Origin: Polytrichum commune
Lineage: Eukaryota; Streptophyta; Polytrichopsida; Polytrichales; Polytrichaceae
Length of the DNA: 60,000 bases
Direction of reading: 5' to 3'
NCBI GenBank assembly: GCA_950295325.1
Contig: OX485803.1
Coordinates: forward strand, 26,476,001 to 26,536,000
Positions 47,794 through 58,890 of the stretch are shown one piece after another (the stretch's first letter is position 1; each line of letters begins with the position of its first letter). The translations under genes were made by a program, and so were the position numbers. A model generated the notes under the pieces. The model saw only the letters and a program-made list of their open reading frames with translations. It made no database searches and was not told where the DNA came from.

Positions 47794-50208
47794 TGTCATT
47801 TCAGGTAATGGCATTTCTTGTAATGTCGTTTATAGTGATTGCTCTGACTGCTAACCAGGCTATTTCAGATTGTGAGTTCACGACACGAAACCGAGCTTCA
47901 TTGTATAACGTGATGTCGCATCTCTGAGGAGTCATGTGGGGGGATCTCCTCCCACAAATTTTTTTGTAAGAGTGTCCCTGGACCCCTGTACTTGCTGTGA
48001 GGCAATCAGAAGTTGAGTTTGAACTCGAAATCTGCTGCTATGTTGAATTACCCTGTCATGTGAACAGCGAGTTCCAATTTCCCTACATGCAAACCCTTTC
48101 ATGTTTTACACTTCTTGCAATGAGCAACAGACTTGTGGTTGAGGAAAACTATGCGCTGCATGGGCCCAATATCATGGTTCTCTGGCCGCTTATTTCCGGA
48201 TCTTGACTTCAGCTTCTGTAAATAGAGGTCGATTCCCTACAATCATTGCAGCACATGTGTATTTTAATAGTATGTAATTTTAATGTGTTGTTATGGTGGA
48301 TGCTGGTAGTAATGACTCGCCCCGTACTCTGTAGGTGTTCGTCTGGTACAACTTGTATTTGAGGTGCGCCGGCCAGATTGGTGTGTTTGTTTAGCATGAT
48401 GTTGTTGGTTATTTTGGTTTACATGTTTAGCTGCACCGAAGATTCTTCTGAAATGACTTGCATTGATATCCCAGCAGATTTATTTCAGTATAGTGTTTGT
48501 GAAGAAGCCTGAGATAGTTTGGGGATGTAATATCGGTTGGGGAATCTGCTGGGCAGTGGCGCACGGTGGAGGATGCAGACATGGACGTCGTGATTGTGTA
48601 TCCCTACAATTTGCACGGATATGGACATTGGCGGTGAATAGGAGAAATTTTGAGGGTTTTGCAAGAACAGTAGCTTGTAGAGTTCTAGACCAAAGGGCAC
48701 TAGTGTAGACTTACATGTTGTCGGATTCGATGCAAGTTTTTGGCATTGTTTTGCATGACTATGGGAGGTGGTGCATGTAATGGGTATATATAGGATATAT
48801 GTGTGGGGTGAATTTTTTTAACGAAAACAGTGTGCATTCTCAGTATATCGACATGGGACCGGCAAAGTTCAAGGAAGAAGGAATTCATCGAGGCCCACGG
48901 AATTGCAGAGGCAGACAAAAAAACAGCACATGAAGACTTTTAATTGGCAAGGGCCCTCAATTTTCCATGCAAAAGACCAGAATGATTAAGGCATTCAAAT
49001 ATTTTCAGTAGTTGTTTGTTTCCAAGAACATGACAAATAGACCTAGTCAATTACATGAGAACAATGTAGCCATGTTTGTGGAGGTCTCAATGTTGCCTTC
49101 ACACCGAGCCGATTGTTTTCCCGGCCTCTGGTACTCGCCAGTGAGTATGTAGTGGGAGGTCGGTTGTTTGTGAAGACGACCACCCATTCGTGGCGTCCAT
49201 TCCATGTGCGAGCATCTTTTTTTTAATATGAAACACTTTCCCAGCAAACAATTTGTGGAAAACAATCTATTGTATGTCTTGATCACTGGCATGAGCAATA
49301 TTAATCAATATAGCATATTCTCTTATTACCATACTCTATTGTGCAACATGTTTCTCCCAAAACACTGGCATACATGGTTGTGTTATGAAGTTTATCCGCA
49401 TTCCTAAGCATTCACTATGTAGTAGTGGCATGAACTGCACCCAGATTTTGTGGGCCTGCAATATGCCACATAGAGGTTTGGAGAACACTACTCTAGCGAT
49501 GTGGTAGAGACCACACAGGCGGCATAATTAGAGGTGGGCTGCAAAGGACAGTCTGGAGATGCACAATGCCACAGTGCAGGAAACAAATCTTCGAGAATGT
49601 CAGAGCCTACATACATGGTGACTCAAAATCTGCAGTAAAGTGAGCATTGAAGGTATGGTTGATGCTTGATCTGCAACCAATTATGGAGACATTTAATTGT
49701 GGCGCCGGAGTTTTGTGTTCCACGAATGCATTACATCACACAGAGTTCATTAGTTCCAACGTATGTTTGTAGTTATTGACTGACACACAAACCATGCATA
49801 GATTGCCTCACCGTTTCTCCGCTGGAACGTTATGGACAATGACAACCAGGAATGGAAGTCCAATTCTGGATTCCAATGGGTTTGCACGCTACGCAACTTT
49901 ACGCAAGTGATAGCTACCATGCACTGTTCATGAACGACGAGCCAACAGTACTGTGGGGAATCGCAACATCTCCATTTAAATGTGCATGAACCACACATGT
50001 AACCAACATTTGCTTCAAATAATTATATATATACTCAACATCACTGACAGAATTGGACAATGGCAAAATATACATATATTTATGTACGTAGCTGTGAACA
50101 CCAAGAAAACCAAGGCCACTCCGAACACGTACAGAAGAAATGTGTATTTCCAACCGACACCCAATGGAAACTTCAACTGTAACATGATTTCGCGTTAGGT
50201 TGACAACA
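47794..50208. other. Right subterminal region of the CACTA element
   Basis: No gene is supported. The sequence is AT-rich with scattered TGCATG-type strings like those at the left end and includes the TNPA 3' UTR at its left edge. Short frames here look random. Confidence 0.5.
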
Positions 50209-50282
50209 CTTCAAAATAGTGGTCAAAAGAACCGCAATGGGAAAACGACTGCGGTTCTTTTTTACCATGTTTTCTACTAGTG
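50209..50282 (-). repeat. Right TIR of the 19.8-kb CACTA element
   Basis: Reverse complement of 30522-30595 with about one difference, ending CTACTAGTG, then the TSD CTT. Confidence 0.95.
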
Positions 50283-51197
50283 CTTTTTCCGGAGTGTACC
50301 TTTCCGGATTGTACCACTAGGTCCTAATTATAATGCTTACGCACCCCTCTATACCTACCCTCTAGAATAGGTGGTTTCTTCCGGTGAAGACGTCCTTGAT
50401 AAGATTAGAATCCGGAAACTCCCTCACAACCAATCCGGATTGATCAGATCTGTCTTGGCAGGTCACACAGAGAGATCCGGATTGTTTGTTGGGACCATAG
50501 TGACCAGAGGAGTCCGGATTCCAACCGGAGATCTGATTCGACGGGATGAGTGGGTGACCTGTACCACTTTCCGGATTGTCCCATCCACCAGTGATGAGAC
50601 CTCTTCGGAAGATCAGATCAGTCCGGATCCCTTCCGGACCTTTGCCTAATCTTCCCCACGGCTGTCTCACCAGGACGTTACCTAGACATCCGGAACAATG
50701 AGGATCTCTTCCTACTACACTCCGGAGGTGGCCTCCAACCCGAAACCCTTACTGATCCGGTCCTTCCCTTCTCCTTCCAACAGATTTGTCCGGCTACCTC
50801 TACCTTGGATTCTACTCAATCTGAGCTAACTGGGTGATCCGTACCACCATCCGGATTGGTCCGTCTAAGGGCGGTGGGACCTCTTCAGAAGATCAGATTG
50901 GCGTAAGTCCGGATCCCTTCCGGATCTCACCCAATCTTCCCAGCGGCTATCCCACCTAGACGTTACTCAACCCGCCGGATTAGTGAGGTTTCCCTCCCAC
51001 TACACCCAGAGAGGATCTACAAGGTAATAACCGGATCTGATCCGAGTCTCCTCTCTCATGTCCTATCCGGAACTCCTATCCCTCATACTCTCTCTCTCCT
51101 CCGCTAACAATCTCCGGATCATTCACACAAACATCAATCAAGGAAAGTCAAGGAGTGAGAAGTCAAGGCATTTATTAGAGTAGGAGTAATCAGAATA
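50283..51197. repeat. CCGGA-rich repeat, copy 2, right part
   Basis: The sequence resumes the unit interrupted at 30521 and stays in register with copy 1 up to about 51197; 208 + 915 bp matches the 1,124-bp length of copy 1. Beyond it, 51198-51458 continues unique sequence with further CCGGAT motifs up to the 3' end of the gag-like frame. Confidence 0.9.
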
Positions 51198-51458
51198 CAA
51201 CAATGGAGAAGGAACCCTTCCCCAACTCCTTATTCAGCCTTAAGTAGAGGCTCAAAATCCCTAAACTGAGGGCGGCGGCCCAGGCAACCTCCCCCTAAGG
51301 AAAACCCTAACTACACCCGTTCTCCCGGATTTCCCGGATCAAGATCCGGATTTTCCGCTGACACACCTAAGGGAGAATTTTATTACTCATCTTCAAAAAC
51401 TCCTAAGTCCTACCTGCCTACCTCTATTCTGCGTAACTAATCTAGTTACTCTCCTAAG

Positions 51459-53516
51459 TTAAGAAGAGCGGTGCTTCTTCGGAGCCGATCCCTCCTTTGA
51501 GTGACTGCCTATTCCGCTGACGGTGGATGAGCCCCCTCCTGGCGATGCCTTCTGCAACCGCGTGAGAATCCTCCTCATGTTCGGAGACGGGGCAATCTCG
51601 TCCTCCGAATCCGCTGCTCCCTCGGTCCGCGGTGTCCCGGAGACTGTCCCTGGGGTTCCGGAAACTGTCCCCTTCCGGATGCTCCGGACCGGAGAAGGAT
51701 CGCTTCCGGTGCCCTGCTCCGGATTCCGTCCGCCCGAGATCGAAGCTGTCCGCGGATCCCTGTTGGAGGCCGCCCTTGAGGGTGGCGGAGGAAAATGACT
51801 GACCATTTGGCAGTCCGGAGGAGACGATGGCGAGGCGTGGGTCATAGGGGCCTTGCCCCTACTCGGAGTCGCCTCTCGATCCGAAGTCTGATGTCGGATC
51901 GGTGTCCTAGCCCTGTCCGGAGTCTGGGACCAATCCGAGGTCCGCAGAACAGGGGACTGGCCTCTTCCGAATCTGACCGACCCGGTACTCTTCCTCCTCA
52001 CCTGGGGAGAACGGACCCTTTCCGGAGCTCTCCCGGAACTAGCCGGCCGAGAGCCGCCTCCCTGCTGGCTGGGTCCTGCAGACGTCGGCGGATTTTGAAC
52101 CAGGGCCACTTCACCAACCACCTCATAGAGGGTTCCGGTTGGTGACCCAAGCGGACCCGGATAGAGTACCCGCCGGGGTGTTCCGCTTGGCGGAACCACC
52201 TTCTGGATGTCCGCCATGAGATCCTTCATCGTCCGTGAGTACTTCACGAGGATGGGAAGGATCTGTCTGGCGGAGGCGGGTTCTTCGGATTCCATCATCC
52301 GGTCGTAGAGATGCGCCTTGTTGACGATCTCTGCCGGATGCCCCACCAGCTCCCGGATCCAGCTGAAGAGCACTGCCTGCTCCGCGTGGTACTTCCGGAT
52401 CTCTTCGCTCTTCTGACTCAGCTCCTGAGTCATGGCCGCTACCTGCGCGGTGAGATGGGCGTTCTCCATCTTGGCCTGCTCCAGCTCCTTCCTGTCCGCC
52501 CTCTTCGCTAATTCCCGGAGAATGTTTCCGCGTCCGCAGTCGTCCAGGGCATGGTTCGCCCCTCGGACGATGTGTTCCAGCCGGTAGTACTGGTTCTGCA
52601 GGTCCTCCATCCCCTCCTGGATCCGCTTGAAGGGATTTTCCGGAAAGTCCCAAGCGCATAGATCCACATTCCGCCATGTGGTCTCCCGGCTGGGTCCGGC
52701 TTCCGGATGATGCTGAGGAGGAGGAGGAGAGAGTGGCCTTGAGATGGTTGGCGGTGGGCTTCCGGGTGACGAGGGAGGTGCTTCCGGAATGACGGGGTCG
52801 CTGGAAGTCTCCGTCTCGAAGTCCCCAACTTCCGGATGGAGCTTGTAGGTGACCTCGTCCGCCGCTATCGTCAGCAGGTCCTCCTCTTCGGCCGTGAATC
52901 AGTCGAAGTGCTGATAGAGGTGCAGAATGAAGGGGGAGAGGAAGGAGGGTTTCCGGCCTATATGGGGGAGGGCCCGTCCTACTATCTCCTGAATAATCAG
53001 CCCCCAGTTCACTGGCCGGACTCCGGACATGGCACCAAACAGGGTGTTAGCCATGGTGAGGCTAATCCGCTTCGGCTTGTCCGGATTAAGGATGGGCAGG
53101 AGAAACTCTAACACTCTCCGCTCCCTAAGATTCCGGCAGTTTCCGGGGTGGAATCCGTCCTTTGGGTCCGCGTCCCCTCTAAATTTCCCAGCGAATAGGC
53201 CATCGCGGCGGCCGGCCCATCCCTCTGCAATTCCCCTCGGGAACTCGTAGACCCTATTCCACACATCCGGAGTCCAATTATCCGGATCCCTCCTCTTGGT
53301 CCCTAACCATTGATTACCTCTCTCAAATTTGAATTCCCGGAGGGTGTTTTCCGCTCGGAGGTTCCAGGGTTTGGCAAGCAATCCCGCACAGCCCATAACC
53401 CGGAGATCCTCCGCTAGCTCCTGCAATTCCCTGTCCTCCCTTGGAATTGCAGGTATGAGAGCTTTGAGCGGAATCGGGATGAACTCCCTCTGATCTTCTT
53501 CCCGTGTTTCCGGCAT
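51459..53516 (-). pseudogene. Gag-like protein of a plant retroelement, one in-frame stop
   Basis: A 686-codon frame starts at the ATG of MPETREEDQRE (53516) and is interrupted once, by TGA at 52899-52901, with the same frame open on both sides. The N-terminal third is a folded domain (RVLEFLLPIL, VNWGLIIQEIVGRALPHIG, SFILHLYQHF-like end). It resembles the plant retroelement gag-like 'putative plant transposon protein' regions in which a short helical domain precedes a disordered part. After the stop come a Pro/Ser-rich linker, a coiled coil (KELEQAKMENAHLTAQVAAM) and a Ser/Pro/Arg-rich tail with several SP/TP sites. Codons are strongly enriched for CCGGA strings, like the adjacent repeat, so both probably belong to one element. 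No protease, RT or integrase is nearby; it would be nonautonomous. Confidence 0.55.
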
Positions 53517-54152
53517 CTTCCTCTTTTTTCTCAACTTCCGTCTCAAGTACTTAAACTCTCTCCTCTCCGGATTCCCTCTCTTCCGCTCAACTGCTACAGA
53601 GTCCCGGCAAGCCAACTGCCGGCGACTGGAAATTACGGAGTCCCAGCAATCCAACTGCTGGTGGCTCGAAAAACAGACACGGTCTCACCACTCTTTCACT
53701 CAACAATTTTTCTCCTTGCAAAAAGTGGGGAGGAGAAGGAAGAGACCCTTAAATACCCTTCCCCCTCTTCCTTCCCCTGTTACCGTTTGGTTTAACGGAA
53801 AACGGTTACAACCGTTTTCCGACGGTTTGCCCTCAACCGTCATAAACCTGTTGTAACCGCTACTTCCGGTCCGTTGGGTAATCTTGGCGCGTCCGTTATT
53901 TGGTCCGGACCAGCGGTTCGGACCATGATTAAACGGTCCGCCAATCCAAATTGACGGACCGGTTATAATACTTATTTTAATTCGTTTTATCGCACAAGGC
54001 GGATTTAAAATGCCCTATTTCCTAGTACAAGTAATTTTATCCTAAGAGACCCTATTATTTTCAAACAAGCAAGGTAAAATACGGAAATTGAATCCGTATT
54101 TCCGTCGAATTTGGACTCCCACATTACTCCAGCTCCTACGTACACCGGCTAC
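53517..54152. other. 5' flank of the gag-like gene
   Basis: No gene. It contains a pyrimidine-rich run (53700-53790), repeated AACGG/CCGTT and GGTCCG strings around 53780-53960, and AT-rich sequence near 53970-54070. It is a likely leader or promoter region of the minus-strand gag-like frame. No clear second LTR was found. Confidence 0.4.
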
Positions 54153-54872
54153 ATGCGCGACTACAAGAAGAACAAGGAATTCTTGACACAGTTCTTCTTC
54201 TGCAACGACGACATTGAGAGATGTGTCAAAGACACTAGGAGGAAGTGGGTGCAGCACCGTCCGGATGTCCCAGACGTCTGGCATGTCTTCACTGGGACAA
54301 ACCTCACTCTCCAGGAGGTTCTGGCCCTTGAAGAAGGGGGATTCCAACTTCAGCAGCGTCAAGATGTGTCACCCAGAAGACTTTTCGGCAACTCCTCCAA
54401 TGTTGCCTCATCCATGGCCGAACTCCCTACCCCGGCCCAAGCCAATCAATACCCTACGCTGAGGTTTGGAAAGAAGATCCGACGCAATAACAACGGTCCA
54501 TGCGTCCAACAACGCAACAAGTGGGAGTCAGCCCTCAACGTCGACGGACAAATCACCTCCGTCACAATGATACCTCACCCAGGGATCGGGTGCATCATTC
54601 TCTTCCAGTCCCGAAAGAAGGCTAAGGTTGAAGAGTACCATATTACTATCAGCACCTTCCCGTCGTGCACGTGCCCGGATTTCGTGGAGATGTCAGCAAG
54701 AGCACTTGGAAAGCGGCGCCCTTGGGTGAACTGCAAGCACTTGTACTTCATCTTCCGTGTGACCTGCAACTTGGATCAATACCAAGACACTTTCATCCAT
54801 GCTCCGAGCTTTAGTTTCAATGAAGTGAAGCACCTCCTCGAAAGTGGCATCATGAAGCATGTGGGACCTTAG
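54153..54872 (+). CDS. SWIM zinc-finger protein
   Basis: The frame of about 240 aa from the first ATG (open a further 25 codons upstream without ATG) ends in a SWIM-type finger: CTC, 19 residues, then CKH (C-x-C-x19-C-x-H), within FPSCTCPDF and VNCKHLYFIF. SWIM fingers occur in MULE/FAR1-type transposases and other DNA- or protein-binding proteins. The N-terminal half (EFLTQFFFCNDDIERCV, DVWHVFTG) is not recognised. There is no transposase core nearby, so this may be the 3' exon of a longer gene or an accessory protein of an element. No stops in the finger; likely nuclear if expressed. Confidence 0.55.
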   Translation: MRDYKKNKEFLTQFFFCNDDIERCVKDTRRKWVQHRPDVPDVWHVFTGTNLTLQEVLALEEGGFQLQQRQDVSPRRLFGNSSNVASSMAELPTPAQANQYPTLRFGKKIRRNNNGPCVQQRNKWESALNVDGQITSVTMIPHPGIGCIILFQSRKKAKVEEYHITISTFPSCTCPDFVEMSARALGKRRPWVNCKHLYFIFRVTCNLDQYQDTFIHAPSFSFNEVKHLLESGIMKHVGP

Positions 54873-55484
54873 CGTGGATACCTATAGGAGCTAGGCTGCC
54901 CCCCCTTATTTATAAGTTGTCGCTAAGTATTATTGCGTTGAGTATACTATAGTATGAGTGCACGTTTTCCAAAAATATCGCTGATATATCAGACCTATCA
55001 TTATCTACATGATGTGAATTGTATTCGTTTTTAAATATCTATAAAGGTTTCTAAATATTTATGGGTCTCTCCTTCCAACAGTAGTTTTAGATGTTATTGA
55101 ATGGTACGAGTTTTGCTACTTTGCTTGAATGCTTGAATGCTTGAATTTTTTGACTTAGAATTTTCTCTTACGTTGTGACCATAGCCTATGATTAACCAGC
55201 TCTCACCATAATATGGACAATCAAAAGTTCCCTGGTTTAAGTAAATCATGTCAACTAGTCTCTCTGAAAGGTACCCTAAAACCAAGTCTCTGTCGTGAAA
55301 GCCCTCAAAATTTGCACGGAAATAGGTCCATCATTTTTACTTAAAAAAAGGTCCCACGATTTTTTTCTATTTATATTTTCTAAATTTGGAAATTTTATTA
55401 CTATAATTGGAAAGCGTTGACTTTTTTCTGCTCACTGCGCACCGCTCACACGGTAGCGTCGTTGTATTGAAGACCGTCACATGA
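54873..55484. other. AT-rich spacer
   Basis: About 600 bp of AT-rich DNA between the SWIM frame and the truncated TNP2. No gene or repeat is recognised. The catalytic part of TNP2, expected upstream of 55485, is absent. Confidence 0.4.
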
Positions 55485-57312
55485 CACAAGGACACAGTAA
55501 AGGTCCGCCGGGACCTGCAACGCAGAGGCATCAGGCCGCATTTGTGGCTCATTCCCCACCCAAGGAAAAATGGGAAAATGTTGAAACCGGCGGCCCCGTA
55601 TGTGTTGACAAGCGAAGAGTTCGAAGTATTTGCCAGTGTTATCGAGAACCTGAAGACACCATCAGGACATGTTTCCAACATGGCTCAGTACGTACGGAAA
55701 AGGACGTTCGGGGGTTTAAAGTCGCATGACTACCATGTGCTTATGCAGCAAATCATGCCGCTAGCCCTACGAGGTCTTTTACAACCTGGTCCACGAATGG
55801 CGGTGATGAGGATTTCGAAAGTGTTCCGAAGGATATGTGGGAGTGTTTGGAACCCATTGGAGTTTGAAGCTCTTCAGGCGGACGTCGCACGGAGCATGGC
55901 ACTTCTGGAGATTCATTTCCCTCCCTCATTTTTTGACATTATGACGCATTTATTGTATCACCTTGTCGATGAATTGGACATGTGTGGTCCCGTCTCCACA
56001 AGGTGGATGTATCCTATTGAAAGATACATGAAAACCCTAAAGCATTATGTTCGGAACATGGCAACACCGGAGGCATGCATGGCGGAGGGTTACGCGAGGG
56101 ATGAATGCCTAGGTTTCATCACAGAATATCTACACAAGTTTGAAGTGGTTGACCGTCGAGTATGGGATGCAGATGAGGAGTACGGAGATGCAGAGGAGGT
56201 GCTAGAAGGGGCAGGAACAAAATACTTGATGACACCAACATTGAGAGATGTAGCCCACCAATATGCTTTGACGAATTTATCCCTCATGGCACCTTTGCAT
56301 AGGTGAGTGTGACCGTATTTTTTCTGATTGCACATTCTTGTGTCAATGTGCCCTGTTATTTTGCAAAACATGAACGCCTCTATAAACCCCTACTGCCTTA
56401 GCGGGCGGATGAGTCCGTCATGAATAATGAATGACTAGTGAATGACTAATGAGCGACTAGTGAGCGACTCGTGAATGACTATTGAATGACTTATGAGCGA
56501 CTGGTGAAGGACTAGTGAATGACTTATGAGGGACTATTGAGCGACTGGTGTATGACTATTGAATGACTGGTTGGATGTACATGCAATGGAAAGTGGAACA
56601 GGAGGCGAATCCCAACATTTCGGCTTTTGAAAACTGGATTAAAGACGTAGTACGCAATCACCCTGTTGACCCGAACGATGAGGAAGACATGGATAGGGTT
56701 TTGATGTGCAGCAGACCGTCACAGTTAGCCACACGATTTACGAGGATGAAGGCATATGGAAACCACTTTCGGGTGGAGGACCAACAGTCCAGGACGTTAA
56801 AAACTTACGATAGCGGTGTTGCCTCTGTGTTTCACATGCCCTCCGTGGGTTCGGAGGAGATGACATTGAATTATGTGGGAGTACTAAAGGATATACTAAA
56901 ATTGAACTATGGGCCAATTCGTACACCTGTCATACTTCTTAGGTGCGAGTGGATGAAGCAATTTGACAATCGGGGCAACCCAACGTATGTAAGAGATGAG
57001 GTTGGATTCATGGTCGTGAATTTCCGCCACAGGGTTCCTCAGATGTTAGATCCGTTCATATTTCCCAGCCAAGCGACTCAAGTATTTTGGTCAGACGAAG
57101 TGCGGAAACTGGGGTGGAAAGTAGTTTTGGCAAAGGAGGTACGCTCCCAAAGACATGAACAGAGCACACAAGATGTCTTCATGACCACCACCGAAGAAAC
57201 GGATGGCATGCAATTGGCAAACCATGTGCCTCCCCCGCCCACCACAGCGTCATTGGTGGGAGCCATAGAACTATCAGATTCCGATAACTCATTAGCACTA
57301 GCTAAATTTTAG
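55485..57312 (+). pseudogene. Truncated TNP2 transposase fragment (DUF4218 and DUF4216 parts)
   Basis: Homology to the TNP2 at 33-38 kb starts at 55485 (KDTVKVRRDLQRRGIRPHLWL, compare KDTAASRRDMEEEGIRQHLWI), right after a TGA. The first exon to 56304 carries the DUF4218-like block (FPPSFFDIMTHLLYHLVDEL, WMYPIERYMK) and ends at a good donor (CATAG|GTGAGT). The frame at 56563-57312 carries the DUF4216-like block (YGNHFRVE, NYVGVLKDILKLNYG, DPFIFPSQATQVF). The Transposase_21 catalytic region is missing. No phase-compatible acceptor precedes the second part; a minisatellite occupies that site. It is diverged from the other TNP2 in the window, so it is a separate family member, and it is nonfunctional as transposase. 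Confidence 0.85.
56410..56572 (+). repeat. Degenerate 10-12-bp minisatellite (GTGAATGACTA)
   Basis: About 13 imperfect tandem units of the type GTGAATGACTA / GAGCGACTAGT run up to the start of the second TNP2 block. The array covers the region where the intron acceptor should lie. The same ATGACT/AGTCAT strings recur in the right subterminal region (57.4-58.1 kb). Confidence 0.85.
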
Positions 57313-58218
57313 GTGTTTGTTTTTACAGAAGCCTAGCTGGGGTCACAAATGTCCTTAGTGGTTGTATTTAACAATATTGTGACTGAACTACAACTCCACT
57401 ATGACTCAAACGTCCACGTCATCAAGTACGTGGCATGATAAATGAAAATGATTGTTCTTGCCCAATGCCCTCCATTGAACACATGATTTCAGACCTGCAT
57501 CATATGTGCACATTGGCAATGTATATCTTCCATATATGTACTTGCAATCTGTTGGAGAGTCATAGTTAAGTATGGGTTGGTGAAGGACAACACAGAAATG
57601 ACTGCACAGTTGCTATGTGAGAGTTGTCTTGGCACGTCACACCGGCATGGATGAGTTGGACGATGAATAACTAACCGTAAACCAAAAGTTGCACATGTCA
57701 TCCACGAGTCATTTCAGTAACTGAACAATGACTAAACGCTTGTACACGTCATCCCAATCTTGGCGGGCGTGTGAGTCAGTCATTGAGCTCAAAATTCGTA
57801 GTCATTCTTTTGACAGGTCACTATTATCGAGAATAATTTTCACTCAATTAATCCATAATTTCCACGTCATTAGAGGGATGTAAGTGCCACATCACATATT
57901 TGTGTTATTTTTAAATAATAGTAAACACGTAGTCGTTAAATCACGACCAGATAATGACTAACAGTCAGCCACGTCAAGATATTCTATCCACGTCATACAC
58001 GAATGGATGTAGTGGATGAAATTTGTTAGACATAAAATGAGTATGTTGTACGGTCGTCAACAGAATTCATCTTTAGTCATTTAAATGACTAAAAAATGAC
58101 TCACATGTTAGCCACGTCACACAAGGTGACTTCATCAGGCATCACAGTCGTTTAATGAGTTGTTTAGGACACTGAGTCATTGATACCATGGTTGGAATGG
58201 ACAAGGTTTGTTATAGTG
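57313..58218 (+). mobile_element. Right end of a third CACTA element
   Basis: The stretch after the truncated TNP2 is noncoding and contains CCACGTCA five times (57414, 57862, 57969, 57988, 58112) plus GCACGTCA at 57632, a likely subterminal transposase-binding motif. It ends GGTTTGTTATAGTG (58205-58218), i.e. CACTATAACAAACC read inward, a CACTA-type terminus. The matching left end was not found in the window. Confidence 0.6.
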
Positions 58219-58494
58219 TTTTAAAAACATGGGGGCAAAAAATTATAAGTGAACTTAAGAGTAATATAGGGTATCAAAAATGGCACTGGACATCTTTAAA
58301 GTACTATAGGGTATGGAATAATAGATAATTTAAAATTATAAGTAATGCAAGCCATCTTTCTATTAACCCAAAGTAAAAATTTACATAATGATAGCATGTG
58401 AAAAAAAATAAAAAATTGAAAGTAATACCCCCCTATAAAATAGTGGTTGTTCGCACCTATATCCTTAACTTTTTAACACACTGCCCCCCCCGAG

Positions 58495-58890
58495 GCACTA
58501 TCCAATGGATGTGTGGTTTTAGCATGCTACGCATTTTACATGCCATACTTTGTATGTTTTTTGCAATAATATAAGTGTCACATGATTTTCCCTTCAATAT
58601 GGTCTAAGGTTTGGAGTGCCCTACCTAAACCATATTCATACAAGCTCTCATATTTTGTGTGCATTAATATGAATGTTTTAAGATTTCCCCTTCAATTTGG
58701 TCTAAGGTTTGGATTGCCCACCCTAAACCATCACAAATATGAGTTATTAATGGGGTTCTTGGTCTAAACACCCGCTTCAAAGTGTTCGCATCTTACAACT
58801 TTCACCAATATGTGTTCCATTTATCCTTGTTCTTATTTATGTGAATGTCTCAAAATGCCCAAAAAATCTCAATTTAACGAATATAGTGTT
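58495..58890 (+). repeat. Dispersed repeat, copy B (inverted relative to 1936-2424)
   Basis: Reverse complement of the block at 1936-2424, starting GCACTATCCAATGGATG and ending CGAATATAGTGTT. It has two internal units marked by GGTCTAAGGTTTGGA where copy A has three. Confidence 0.9.

Larger units (their letters stand above)
30522..50282. mobile_element. Complete CACTA (En/Spm) transposon, 19.76 kb, TSD CTT
   Basis: Terminal inverted repeats of 74 bp (30522-30595 and 50209-50282) differ at about one position and begin CACTAGTAGAAAACATGG. The target duplication CTT is exact (30519-30521 and 50283-50285). The element interrupts copy 2 of the CCGGA-rich repeat, whose sequence resumes in register at 50283. 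Cargo is a minus-strand TNP2-like gene (33283-38383) and a plus-strand TNPA-like gene (43762-47793), transcribed divergently. The TNP2 copy has two nonsense codons, so this copy probably needs transposase in trans, yet near-identical TIRs and an exact TSD point to a fairly recent insertion. Confidence 0.95.

Noticed and set aside
29190-51368. Firm call of LTRs for the CCGGA-rich repeats
   Set aside because: TGTG...CACA ends are suggestive, but no primer-binding site, polypurine tract or pol gene was found.
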